A stretch of DNA of 27,412 nt from Chitinophagales bacterium. Its GTDB lineage: Bacteria > Bacteroidota > Bacteroidia > Chitinophagales > Chitinophagaceae. Below are positions 7,976-16,381 of the stretch, one piece after another; within the stretch, counting starts at the first letter, position 1; each line of letters starts with the position of its first letter. The stretch lies in NCBI GenBank assembly GCA_013297585.1, contig JAAFHG010000007.1, positions 1 to 27,412 on the forward strand, read 5' to 3'. The position numbers and the translations under genes were made by a program. Under the pieces are notes generated by a model. That model worked only from the letters and a program-made list of their open reading frames with translations. It was not told the origin of the DNA and ran no database searches.

Positions 7976-8752
7976 ATGTACACAACTATTCTTACCTCAC
8001 TTGAGGCTAATATTCTTACCGTTACTATCAATCGCCCTGATAAATTAAATGCTTTAAACAAAGCTGTATTTACCGACTTAAACATAGTACTTGATGACGT
8101 GTATTTTAACGCAGATATTAAAAGCGTTATTATTACTGGTAGCGGTAGCAAGGCTTTTGTTGCTGGTGCAGATATTTCTGAGTTTGTAGGCTTATCGGTA
8201 GAACAAGGTGTGGCTTTGGCACAAGCCGGTCAGGATACATTTTTTAGAATAGAAAACTGCCCAAAACCAATAGTTGCTTGTGTAAATGGCTTTGCGCTTG
8301 GTGGTGGTTGCGAGTTAGCCATGAGTTGCCATTTTCGCATTGCTAGCGATAATGCTAAGTTTGGTCAGCCTGAAGTTAATCTTGGTTTGCTGCCAGGTTA
8401 TGGTGGTACACAACGATTAACACATTCAATAGGCAAGGGTAGGGCGATAGAATTGCTAATTAGTGGCAATATGATTGATGCTACAACTGCCCTAAATTAC
8501 GGTTTGGTAAATTATGTAGTACCGCAAGATGAATTATTAGCCAAGGCAAATAGTATTTTGCAAAACATAAACACCAAAGCACCTATTGCAGTAGCAGCCT
8601 GCATTACAGCCGCCAATGCTGCACAAGATGAGCAACGTGATGGCTACGCATTAGAAATAGAAGCCTTTGGTAGTTGCTTTGCTACCGATGATATGAAAGA
8701 AGGCACGACTGCTTTTTTAGAGAAAAGAAAAGCGGTGTTTAGTGGTAGATGA
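7976..8752 (+). CDS. Enoyl-CoA hydratase/isomerase (crotonase family)
   Basis: 258 residues, normal for the family. Oxyanion-hole segments are AFVAGADISEF (60-70) and NGFALGGGCELAM (104-116). Both glutamates that activate water in true enoyl-CoA hydratases are present: Glu113 in GGGCELAM and Glu133 in GQPEVNLGLLPGYGGTQRL. It should therefore add water to short trans-2-enoyl-CoAs in the cytoplasm, though sequence alone does not exclude 3-hydroxypropionyl- or methylglutaconyl-type relatives. The ATG is 13 bases after the B12 subunit, with AATATTTGCC immediately upstream, close to but not matching the -7 box. The pair probably works in acyl-CoA breakdown. Confidence 0.9.
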   Translation: MYTTILTSLEANILTVTINRPDKLNALNKAVFTDLNIVLDDVYFNADIKSVIITGSGSKAFVAGADISEFVGLSVEQGVALAQAGQDTFFRIENCPKPIVACVNGFALGGGCELAMSCHFRIASDNAKFGQPEVNLGLLPGYGGTQRLTHSIGKGRAIELLISGNMIDATTALNYGLVNYVVPQDELLAKANSILQNINTKAPIAVAACITAANAAQDEQRDGYALEIEAFGSCFATDDMKEGTTAFLEKRKAVFSGR

Positions 8753-8818
8753 TAAGATATTTTGATTTTTGGTTAAACAATAAACGTAAAATAAATTATT
8801 TTTCAGACATTGCTGCTT

Positions 8819-11107
8819 ATGCGTCAACTATTAAAACTAATTCTAGTAATACCTTTATTAGCATGTGTTATATCGCAAGCTCAAAATGTATCGCAAATAG
8901 ATAGTTTAAAACGATTATTGCCTTCTCAAAAAATAGATACTCTTCAAATTAATCTGTTTAATAAAATAGCGTTATTATATTCAGCTGCCGATTCTGCAAA
9001 CACATTTTTGTACGCAAATCAAGCACAAGAAAAAGCTACTAAAATTAACTATAAAAAAGGGATTGCAAAAGCATTGGAAGCGAAAGGCAATCTATTTATT
9101 TCTAAAACAAATGGACCTAAAGCGTTAGTTTTTTTTAAAGAAGCAAGTAATATTTGGTCTACTACAAATGATGAGCTATCGCATGCAGAATGTTATAGAA
9201 ATATGGGGCAAGCATACTTGGTAATTCTGCAACAAAACAATGCGATAATTGAACTAGAAAAAGCTGAAAAAATATTTATAAAATATAAAAATAAGCTTGG
9301 CCTAAGTACGGTTTACCAAACAATGGGTAATGTTTATAGAGATAAAGGAAATAACGAAATCGCAATCGACTATTTTTTAAGAGCTCTAAAACTTGAAGAA
9401 GACAATAAGGATGTAAAATCTATAGGTTCTATTCAAAATAATCTGGGAAGGTTAATGAATGAAACAAAAAATTATCCAGAGGCCTTAAAATACTACACAC
9501 AAAGCATACAAACATCAAAAACCATTGGCGATTCAAGACTTATTGGTATCGCTCAACTTAACCTTTGCAACGTTTATGCCGTGCAACTAAACTATCCAAA
9601 AGCGATTGAATTATTGTTAGAGGCAAAGGTGAATTTTACAAAGTCAAACTTTCAACGTGGCGTACAAATTTGTATCAATAATTTAGGTGCTATTAATTTA
9701 CGTCAAGGCAATTATGATACTGCAATTGTGTATTTGAAATCATCTTTAACTATTGCAAAAGAAAACCAAACACAGCTTGGTGTGGCTTTGGTGCAACAAA
9801 ATATTGGTTATGGATACATGAAGCTTAAAAAGTTTGATGAATCGTTACGATGGTTTAAAGATGCAGAAGCCACAGCTATTAAATATGGTGCAGAGCCTTT
9901 TACTTATGGCGAAATTTATAACCATCGGTCAATGTTAGACTCAGCCGTAGGTAATTTTGAAAGTGCCTTTATTTATCGTTCAAAATACATAGCTATTACT
10001 GAAAAAACGTCGGGTGAATCTGTAATAAAGCAAGTGAACGAATTAAAGACCAAATACGATGTTGAAAAAAAGGAATTATTAATCAGTTTACTCAACAAAA
10101 CCGACTCAATAAAATCGCTTGCTATTGCCAATCAGCAGATAGCTATTAATAAAAATTTGTATGATATCGCTAGCCAAAAATTAGCCTTGGCAGATGCTGG
10201 GCTACAATTGGCAGATGATAGTTTACAGCTAAGTATTAAAAACGAAACCATTCTTCAAAATCGGTTAGACTCAACTCAAAAAGAAGAACGCATACAAGAC
10301 CTTAACAAACAAAAACGCATACAAGAATTAGAAGTAAATAGAAAGAATATTACCATTATCGCTTTATCAGTTTTCACAGTTTTGATATTGCTTTTAGGCT
10401 ACTCATTTTACAAAAGAAGAACCTTACAACAACAGGCAACTATGCAAGCTGCTTTGGCCAAGCAACAGCAACAAGCTACCATAGAAATTATAAATGCTGA
10501 GGAAAAAGAGCGTAAACGTATAGCAGAAGATTTGCATGATGGTGTGGGGCAATTGATGACGGCCGCATGGTTAAACTTGCAAGCTTTAGATAATCAAACA
10601 CAGGCAGATAACTCGCAACAATACCAACTGATAAATAAGACATTATTGTTGGTAGATGAAAGCTGTAAAGAAGTGCGTCAAGTAAGCCATAATATGATGC
10701 CGAATGCATTGCTGCGAAAGGGTTTGGTAAATGCTGTAAAAGAATTTATTGGACAAATAAATACTGGTAAATTATCTATTAATTTACAAACAGAAGAGTT
10801 GCAAAAAGCCTTGCCAAGCCATGTAGAAACGATTTTGTACCGAGTAATTCAAGAAAGTGTAAACAATGTGATAAAACATGCCGAAGCAACGCAGTTAGAT
10901 ATTTCCATTAACCAAGATGAAGAAGGTATTGATGTAATGATTGAGGATAATGGTAAAGGGTTTGATACCACCATTACTCGAGCAACAGACGGTATTGGCT
11001 TACAAAATATTCAATCAAGAATTTTGTACTTAAAAGGTACGGTTAGTTGGGATTCGTCAGCCAACAATGGTACATTAGTGGCTATTCATATACCTACAAA
11101 CGCATGA
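8819..11107 (+). CDS. TPR-containing sensor histidine kinase (HisKA_3 type)
   Basis: Starts at the ATG at 8819, which opens with a signal peptide (MRQLLKLILVIPLLACVISQ, then AQ); a TTG nine bases earlier is less likely. The 762 residues hold, in order: about eight tetratricopeptide-like repeats (about 40-400, e.g. ALKYYTQSIQTSKTIGDSRL and AIVYLKSSLTIAKENQTQLG); a coiled-coil (about 400-505); one membrane helix (about 511-532, IIALSVFTVLILLLGYSF); a dimerisation/phosphoacceptor helix ERKRIAEDLHDGVGQLM with His573; and a HATPase domain with ESVNNVIKHAEA (N box, about 675-690), DNGKGFD (about 708) and GIGLQNI (G box). The TPR domain should face the periplasm. The stop overlaps the regulator's start by four bases (ATGA), so the two form a two-component system. 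The signal sensed is unknown. Confidence 0.92.
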   Translation: MRQLLKLILVIPLLACVISQAQNVSQIDSLKRLLPSQKIDTLQINLFNKIALLYSAADSANTFLYANQAQEKATKINYKKGIAKALEAKGNLFISKTNGPKALVFFKEASNIWSTTNDELSHAECYRNMGQAYLVILQQNNAIIELEKAEKIFIKYKNKLGLSTVYQTMGNVYRDKGNNEIAIDYFLRALKLEEDNKDVKSIGSIQNNLGRLMNETKNYPEALKYYTQSIQTSKTIGDSRLIGIAQLNLCNVYAVQLNYPKAIELLLEAKVNFTKSNFQRGVQICINNLGAINLRQGNYDTAIVYLKSSLTIAKENQTQLGVALVQQNIGYGYMKLKKFDESLRWFKDAEATAIKYGAEPFTYGEIYNHRSMLDSAVGNFESAFIYRSKYIAITEKTSGESVIKQVNELKTKYDVEKKELLISLLNKTDSIKSLAIANQQIAINKNLYDIASQKLALADAGLQLADDSLQLSIKNETILQNRLDSTQKEERIQDLNKQKRIQELEVNRKNITIIALSVFTVLILLLGYSFYKRRTLQQQATMQAALAKQQQQATIEIINAEEKERKRIAEDLHDGVGQLMTAAWLNLQALDNQTQADNSQQYQLINKTLLLVDESCKEVRQVSHNMMPNALLRKGLVNAVKEFIGQINTGKLSINLQTEELQKALPSHVETILYRVIQESVNNVIKHAEATQLDISINQDEEGIDVMIEDNGKGFDTTITRATDGIGLQNIQSRILYLKGTVSWDSSANNGTLVAIHIPTNA

Positions 11108-11763
11108 TACAGAACGCTAAAATAAGGTTGGCAATTGTAGATGACCATCAAATAGTAATTGATGGTTTGGTAGCCGTATTACAACAAAACGAAGCTGTAA
11201 ATATTTGTATTACTGCTAATTCTGGTGCCGATATGTTGCAGCTATTACAACATACCAATGTAGATATTTTGCTAAGTGATGTGATGATGGATGCGATGAA
11301 TGGGCAGCAACTGGCCAAAGCAGTAAAACAGCAATTTCCTCATATAAAAATTATTGCTTTAAGTATGAGTAGCTCTGGCGAAATTGTGGATGAAATGATA
11401 AATGACGCTGATATTGTAGGCTATTTATTAAAACAAACTGGTAAAGATGAATTGATTGAAGCCATTATAAAAGTGTACAATGGTGGGCAGTATTTTCAGC
11501 AAAAAATATTAGATGAATTAGAGAAGCAGTCGCTTATAAAAAAATCTGTAACTGATGCGCATTTAACTCTACGTGAAAAGCAAATTATTGCCTTGATGGA
11601 AAAAGATTTTAGTAATAAGCAAATTGCTACCGAACTAGATATTGCCATACGCACTGTAGAAACCCACCGCAAAAATATTTTTAAAAAGACAAACACCAAT
11701 AACCTGCTTACTTTGGTTAAATGGGCTTACGAACATAAAATATTTGATGCCCCTAACCCCTAA
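11104..11763 (+). CDS. NarL/LuxR-type response regulator with a repeat-encoded C-terminal tail
   Basis: 219 residues from the ATG at 11104 (MIQNAKIRLAIVDDHQIVI), chosen because it overlaps the kinase stop and puts the acidic pair Asp13-Asp14 in the usual place. The receiver domain (about 7-125) has Asp59 as phosphoacceptor (LLSDVMMD) and the conserved Lys in GYLLKQTGKDEL. A LuxR-type helix-turn-helix (about 150-210) follows: LTLREKQIIALMEKDFSNKQ, then IATELDIAIRTVETHRKNIF. It should be phosphorylated by the upstream kinase and bind DNA. The last four residues (APNP) and the TAA stop come from a GC-rich repeat arm (11749-11768), so the native C-terminus after YEHKIFD seems to have been replaced or extended. 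Target genes are not evident; the T9SS gene downstream is one candidate. Confidence 0.93.
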   Translation: MIQNAKIRLAIVDDHQIVIDGLVAVLQQNEAVNICITANSGADMLQLLQHTNVDILLSDVMMDAMNGQQLAKAVKQQFPHIKIIALSMSSSGEIVDEMINDADIVGYLLKQTGKDELIEAIIKVYNGGQYFQQKILDELEKQSLIKKSVTDAHLTLREKQIIALMEKDFSNKQIATELDIAIRTVETHRKNIFKKTNTNNLLTLVKWAYEHKIFDAPNP

Positions 11764-11853
11764 AGGGGAATATTTTAGCGAGTACCTAGTTATACATCTT
11801 ACTTCGTAATTCGCACATCTTATTTGGTATTTTCCCCTTTAGGGGTTAGGGGC
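11749..11853. repeat. Inverted pair of GC-rich repeat arms between the regulator and the T9SS gene
   Basis: Left arm 11749-11768 is GCCCCTAACCCCTAAAGGGG; right arm 11834-11853 is CCCCTTTAGGGGTTAGGGGC, the exact 20-base reverse complement. The core is 65 bases and AT-rich. This is the cleanest copy of the element. It contains the stop codon of the response regulator. The right arm is 81 bases upstream of the T9SS gene ATG. A 20-base-pair stem could form in the transcript, but no T-run follows, so it does not look like a standard terminator. Confidence 0.8.
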
Positions 11854-11934
11854 ATTAGTTTCGGGCTTCTACCGTCTCAACGGTATTTTCTAGTACACCA
11901 CGTTTTATATGTTGCACCCTCAAATACCGCAGTT

Positions 11935-14910
11935 ATGAAACGTATTTTTACATTTATAGTAACACTTTTTATCTCTACATTCTCGTTTGCCCAAATAGGT
12001 GGTGGCTGGGATTGGGCTTATAATACAGGTAGTTATGGGCATGATGCAAAGCATATTGGCTATAATGCTAATGGCGATATGCTAATAGTTGCACGTGCTA
12101 ATGCAGGGGCATATTTGGGTAACAATACCATTTCAGTACCAGATATTGCTGCTGGTACACCTGGTCAGTTTAGTTATTTAGCTAAAATTTCTGCAACAGG
12201 TGCTACTACTATTTTAAAGTCATTTGCTAATCCCTATTTTACGTTTAATGTAGCTACAAACGATGCTGCGGGTAACTTTTATGTGGGCATGGGTTTTAGT
12301 GCTTTTAATAACACACCCATCGATTTAGGTAACGGCGTCACTTTAGATGGATTGAGTAAAGTAGCAATTGTAAAATTTTCGCCAACTGGCACAGCCCTTT
12401 GGGCAAAAAGTTTTGATTTGGGTGTAGTTCCAGGGCCAGGTGTTGCTACATTAGAAGTTTTAAAAATAGCTGTTTCGGCTGCTGGCAATATTTTTTTTGT
12501 AGGTAGTACCAATAATGCTACCACAAGTACGGATAAGTATTCTATTTACAAGTTAGATGCAAATGGTAATACGCTTTGGACAAAATATTCATCGCTTACC
12601 TTAGGTGCACAACAAACCAATGTTGATAAAGATAAGTTTATAGACGATGATGAAAACGTGTACCTCTCAAGCTATGGCTTTAGTAGAACAATTGTGTTTA
12701 ACGGCGAAACCGTTACAGCACCTTTAACAACAATAGGAGGTGCTGTATATAGTTTTTATATGTCGCTAGATGCTAATGGCAACAAGCGTTGGACGTATGG
12801 TTTTAGGGGAGCTATCAGCAATTTAGTTGTTGATAAAGCTACTGGTAATGTTTACTTCGGGTGGGTTCAAACAGAAACTAACACCAATATATTAGCTACA
12901 ATACCTGCCATTACTTTGGGTGGTTATCCTAGTTATTTTACAGGTATTATTAAGTGTGATAAAGCTGGTAATTTATTACTAGGTAAGTACGGTGCAAACA
13001 ATACATTTTTTATACCCATAAGTGGTAACAGATTATTGATGGGAACAAAAAGTGCTAAGGGTATCGCATTAGGTTATGGGGTTGATTATTTTTTTGCAGC
13101 AGATGCTACTAACGAATACAATATAATTACAGAAACAGACGCTGACTTAAATATTACAAAAGCTATTAGCGGTGGTAAAGCAATTACAGCAGGCCTTTCT
13201 TTATTGGCTGCCTATGGCGATACTTATGGCATAGTTGCCAACTTTAATACAAGTAATACTGCACTACCAACTGCTGTATTTGGTAATACTACATTAACAG
13301 GTTACAACGCACTACCAAATTTTACAACGTTATATCCTTCGCCATTATACACAACCTTAAGAGCAGACCAAGCGTTTGCACAATGTAAAAGTGCCAATTT
13401 TCCTGCAATAAGCACAACAACTTGGTTGGGTATAAACACCAACTGGAACGATGCTTCTAACTGGACGAATGGTGTGCCAACAGCGTCTGTTAAAGCAGTT
13501 TTTAATACTGGTTCGGCAAATTATCCAAGCACTTTTACCTCGCCAACTTCTGGCACATTACAAGTAAATGCAGGTGCAGTTGTAACATTACCCACTAGTT
13601 TAACTATTGCTGGCGCTATTAGAAATGAAGGCACTATTAAAATAAATAGCGCTGGCTTTTTCCAAGGCTTAGGTGCTACAGAATGGAAGGGTAATGGTTC
13701 GGTTGAGTTTTTAGGTAATGCACTTACTTACTTTTTTATGACTAAGCCTTTTACAAATAGCATTATACTTAATAGCAGCTTCAATACTTTTTACGATATG
13801 GCTATTAATGGCGTAACCTTTAATAGCACATCGGGTAAGTTTGATATGGGTGGTAAAATTGTCAACATTACCAATCCTTCAAGTACAAGCATTATTGGTG
13901 CAAATGCCACAAATTATTTTACCAATGGCACTTTGCAAAGAGCAATTACTGCAACAGGCGCTTACGAATTTCCTGTAGGAAGTTCAACTAGTTTTCAATC
14001 TGCTACTGTAAGTGCTAATAACCTAGTAGGCGTTACATCATTATCTGCGAAATTTACAACTGGTGCTATTACAGGTACTGCACCAAATACGTCATTAAAT
14101 GGTGTATCTATTTCTAGTGCTTTAAACGCAGGCTGGTACAGCATTACCCCAAATGCGCAACCAAGTAGTGGTACGTACAATGTTAGTTTAAATTTAAGAG
14201 TTTCTACTAACAGTGTTACTGACGCAGCAAGATACACGGTTATAAAAAGAGATAATAGTACCACTGCTTGGGCAGTGCAAGGCACTTATAATTTAGCTAC
14301 AGTAAATGGAACTACCGTAACTGCTACCGTTAACAACCTAACTTCTTTCTCAGACTTTGCAATAGGTATGGGTATAACAGTATTGCCAGTAAATTTTACC
14401 AGTTTTACAGCTAAGGCAAGTGGTACAACATCGCAATTAAGTTGGGGCACTGCAACCGAAGTAAACAACAAAGGCTTTAATGTACAACACAGTGTTGATG
14501 GTATTAATTACAACCATATTGGCTTTGTAAATGGTAATGGTAACACTACGCAAAACAATAGTTATGCATTTGCACACGCAAGCCCAACTAATGGCAATAA
14601 CTACTATCGTTTACAACAAATTGATAATGATGGCAAAATAGCTTATAGCCCTGTGCAAGTAGTCAATTTTAGCCAGTTAATTACAGTATTAAGTGTGTAT
14701 CCGAATCCAGTAATTTCTGCCATAAATTTTAATAAAAACTTTGCCGCTGGTACTAGCTTGCAGATTATAAATAGTGTTGGGCAAATAGTTGAAAGCAGTG
14801 TGTTTAGCGGTAATCGTTATCAGCCAAAAGTACAGTTAAAGGGTAGGTGTCAAATGCTAATTACAGAAGCTAATAACCAAAAGTATACTACAAATATTTT
14901 GTTTCAATAA
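11935..14910 (+). CDS. T9SS-secreted surface protein of unknown function
   Basis: 991 residues from the ATG at 11935, which begins with a signal peptide (MKRIFTFIVTLFISTFSFAQ). The frame is open further upstream, but that stretch is only a translated repeat arm. Residues about 20-490 have propeller-like repeats with recurring KLDANGNTLWTK, ISATGATTILKSF and KFSPTGTALWAKSF units. Next comes a WLGINTNWNDASNWTNGVP module (about 505-560) common in secreted Bacteroidota proteins, and a beta-rich stretch. Near the end are LPVNFTSFTAKASGTTSQLS and YYRLQQIDNDGKIAYSPVQV, then a C-terminal sorting domain (about 920-991) starting LSVYPNPV. The tail directs export through the type IX system and anchoring or release at the surface. 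No catalytic motif was recognised. A terminator follows 50 bases after the stop. Confidence 0.88.
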   Translation: MKRIFTFIVTLFISTFSFAQIGGGWDWAYNTGSYGHDAKHIGYNANGDMLIVARANAGAYLGNNTISVPDIAAGTPGQFSYLAKISATGATTILKSFANPYFTFNVATNDAAGNFYVGMGFSAFNNTPIDLGNGVTLDGLSKVAIVKFSPTGTALWAKSFDLGVVPGPGVATLEVLKIAVSAAGNIFFVGSTNNATTSTDKYSIYKLDANGNTLWTKYSSLTLGAQQTNVDKDKFIDDDENVYLSSYGFSRTIVFNGETVTAPLTTIGGAVYSFYMSLDANGNKRWTYGFRGAISNLVVDKATGNVYFGWVQTETNTNILATIPAITLGGYPSYFTGIIKCDKAGNLLLGKYGANNTFFIPISGNRLLMGTKSAKGIALGYGVDYFFAADATNEYNIITETDADLNITKAISGGKAITAGLSLLAAYGDTYGIVANFNTSNTALPTAVFGNTTLTGYNALPNFTTLYPSPLYTTLRADQAFAQCKSANFPAISTTTWLGINTNWNDASNWTNGVPTASVKAVFNTGSANYPSTFTSPTSGTLQVNAGAVVTLPTSLTIAGAIRNEGTIKINSAGFFQGLGATEWKGNGSVEFLGNALTYFFMTKPFTNSIILNSSFNTFYDMAINGVTFNSTSGKFDMGGKIVNITNPSSTSIIGANATNYFTNGTLQRAITATGAYEFPVGSSTSFQSATVSANNLVGVTSLSAKFTTGAITGTAPNTSLNGVSISSALNAGWYSITPNAQPSSGTYNVSLNLRVSTNSVTDAARYTVIKRDNSTTAWAVQGTYNLATVNGTTVTATVNNLTSFSDFAIGMGITVLPVNFTSFTAKASGTTSQLSWGTATEVNNKGFNVQHSVDGINYNHIGFVNGNGNTTQNNSYAFAHASPTNGNNYYRLQQIDNDGKIAYSPVQVVNFSQLITVLSVYPNPVISAINFNKNFAAGTSLQIINSVGQIVESSVFSGNRYQPKVQLKGRCQMLITEANNQKYTTNILFQ

Positions 14911-14959
14911 ACCCATATTTATCCAACGATATAACTAAGTTTTATAGGGGTATAAAGCT

Positions 14960-15000
14960 AAAGCCTTGCAACGTTTTGTTGCAGGGCTTTCTAGTTTTTT
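14960..15000 (+). terminator. Rho-independent terminator of the T9SS gene
   Basis: AAAGCCTTGCAAC (14960-14972), a 5-base loop GTTTT, and GTTGCAGGGCTTT (14978-14990) form a 13-base stem with one mismatch, followed by CTAG and six T. It is 50 bases after the stop and points along the plus strand, toward the convergent GH128-like gene. Confidence 0.8.
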
Positions 15001-15010
15001 AAATACAATC

Positions 15011-15028
15011 TCCAACCCCTACAGGGGA
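15011..15028. repeat. Solitary GC-rich repeat arm
   Basis: TCCAACCCCTACAGGGGA is a degenerate single arm of the repeat seen at the four junctions (compare CCCCTAAAGGGG). No partner arm lies nearby. It sits in the convergent gap between the T9SS gene and the GH128-like gene, just after the terminator. Also in this gap, TTTAATATTAT occurs twice (15046-15056 and 15069-15079). Confidence 0.5.
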
Positions 15029-15094
15029 GTTAGTAGTATTAATTATTTAATATTATAGCGTTAAATAGTTTAATATTATTAAAATTTATATGCC

Positions 15095-16315
15095 TCATTT
15101 TGCCTTTTTAAACGTAATAGCATCACCAATAATATTGCTAGTAAATGCTTTTTTTGTTTTAATACTTTTCCAAAGTTTTCCAATGGCTGACAAGCTATTA
15201 TCAGCATTTATTTCAGGATGATTTCTTTCGAAGAAATAAGAATAGCGCTCTATATAATCTTGTTTATCCATCCATTCTGTAGCCATTTTCATAAAATTCT
15301 CATGCACTTCTTCAGATTTACGGTTAACATTCGCGTTAAATTCTGTAAGCCATAATGGTTTATCAGGATAGGTAGCGTGTACTTTTTCCATATAATTCAC
15401 AAATCGCTTAAATATAGCTTCAGCGGTAAGCGCATCGGTTTCTTTATCATTGGTTTGATTACCCCAATCGTACCAATGAAGCGCAATAAAATCTACTCTT
15501 GCTTTTTCTTTGGCGGCTTTTTGCATAAACTGCGTTAGCCATTTTCCTTCGCCCATAGCATGCCCTTGTGTTGGTGCTGGTGAGCCAAGGCGTAAGCCAG
15601 TTTTTTGCATTATTTTATATCGTGCAATGGCCGTATCAAAATCTTGAATATTTGCTTGGGTTTTATTATCGGGCTCGTTAAAAGATAATAAATGATCAAC
15701 ATCTTGCCTGCCAATTAGGTATTTTGCGTAGTCATCTGTTGCAGTACCTTTTCCCCATGTCATGGGTACAAATTGTTGGTTTGGAAAAGAGGGTCTATTG
15801 ATACTCCAACCGTAATACCATTGAGAACTTAAAGCAGTTACAGCCTCGGTTTTTACAGCATCTGTACCTTTTTTTTCTGGGTTGTTAATAGCAATATATC
15901 TAATGTATGAAATATTATTGCATAATCTCTTTGGTAAATTTGCATCAATAGCACTTTCTACAGCCACAAAACAAGCAGATTCACCTGTGCCATCGCTGTT
16001 TTCTGCAAATACCACCATATAGCCTTTGGGTAAATGAAACGACATCACTTTATCTTCATAGCCATTGGGTAAAAGCCTAAAAAGTCCATTGTTTAAATCG
16101 TAAGATGAATACATTGAATCTGGATTAAGCTGAATGCTTGGTTGCCCCAAATTAGTAGTTTGAGAAATAAGCATTTGTACTTCTTTACCTACTTTGGTAG
16201 TATTGGCTGTATTTTTCGGGTTATCAATTGATGGGTTAACACTCTTTTCAAAAGAAGTTAGTGTGGCAATAGTTAAAATACTACCGAGTAATAAATAGGT
16301 TATGTTTTTTTTCAT
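15095..16315 (-). CDS. Secreted glycoside hydrolase, GH128-like
   Basis: 406 residues starting at MKKNITYLLLGSILTIATLT, a probable signal peptide; an in-frame TTG nine bases earlier is less likely. Residues about 45-150 form an N-terminal region with no recognised motif. The catalytic part (about 165-395) follows the 'glycosyl hydrolase catalytic core' pattern of GH128: SSQWYYGW at the start of the barrel, SFNEPDN with the likely acid/base Glu214, HWYDWG and LWLTEFN with the likely nucleophile Glu325. Family members cut beta-1,3-glucan, and a fungal or algal glucan is the most plausible target, but this is by family only. It lies 66 bases downstream of the esterase gene on the same strand, so the two probably share a transcript. 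Confidence 0.8.
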   Translation of the reverse strand: MKKNITYLLLGSILTIATLTSFEKSVNPSIDNPKNTANTTKVGKEVQMLISQTTNLGQPSIQLNPDSMYSSYDLNNGLFRLLPNGYEDKVMSFHLPKGYMVVFAENSDGTGESACFVAVESAIDANLPKRLCNNISYIRYIAINNPEKKGTDAVKTEAVTALSSQWYYGWSINRPSFPNQQFVPMTWGKGTATDDYAKYLIGRQDVDHLLSFNEPDNKTQANIQDFDTAIARYKIMQKTGLRLGSPAPTQGHAMGEGKWLTQFMQKAAKEKARVDFIALHWYDWGNQTNDKETDALTAEAIFKRFVNYMEKVHATYPDKPLWLTEFNANVNRKSEEVHENFMKMATEWMDKQDYIERYSYFFERNHPEINADNSLSAIGKLWKSIKTKKAFTSNIIGDAITFKKAK

Positions 16316-16381
16316 TTGAAGCAATTGTAATTGAATAATATTATAAAGTCAGCTATACGAATATGTATTTATTTGAATAAT

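Noticed and set aside
11047..11103. Longer response regulator starting at 11047
   Set aside because: It would overlap the kinase by 61 bases and add 19 residues before the receiver domain; the ATGA overlap at 11104 is the normal coupling.
11824..11934. N-terminal extension of the T9SS protein back to 11824
   Set aside because: It translates a repeat arm and puts 37 residues before a perfect signal peptide, which would block export; the ATG at 11935 is preferred.
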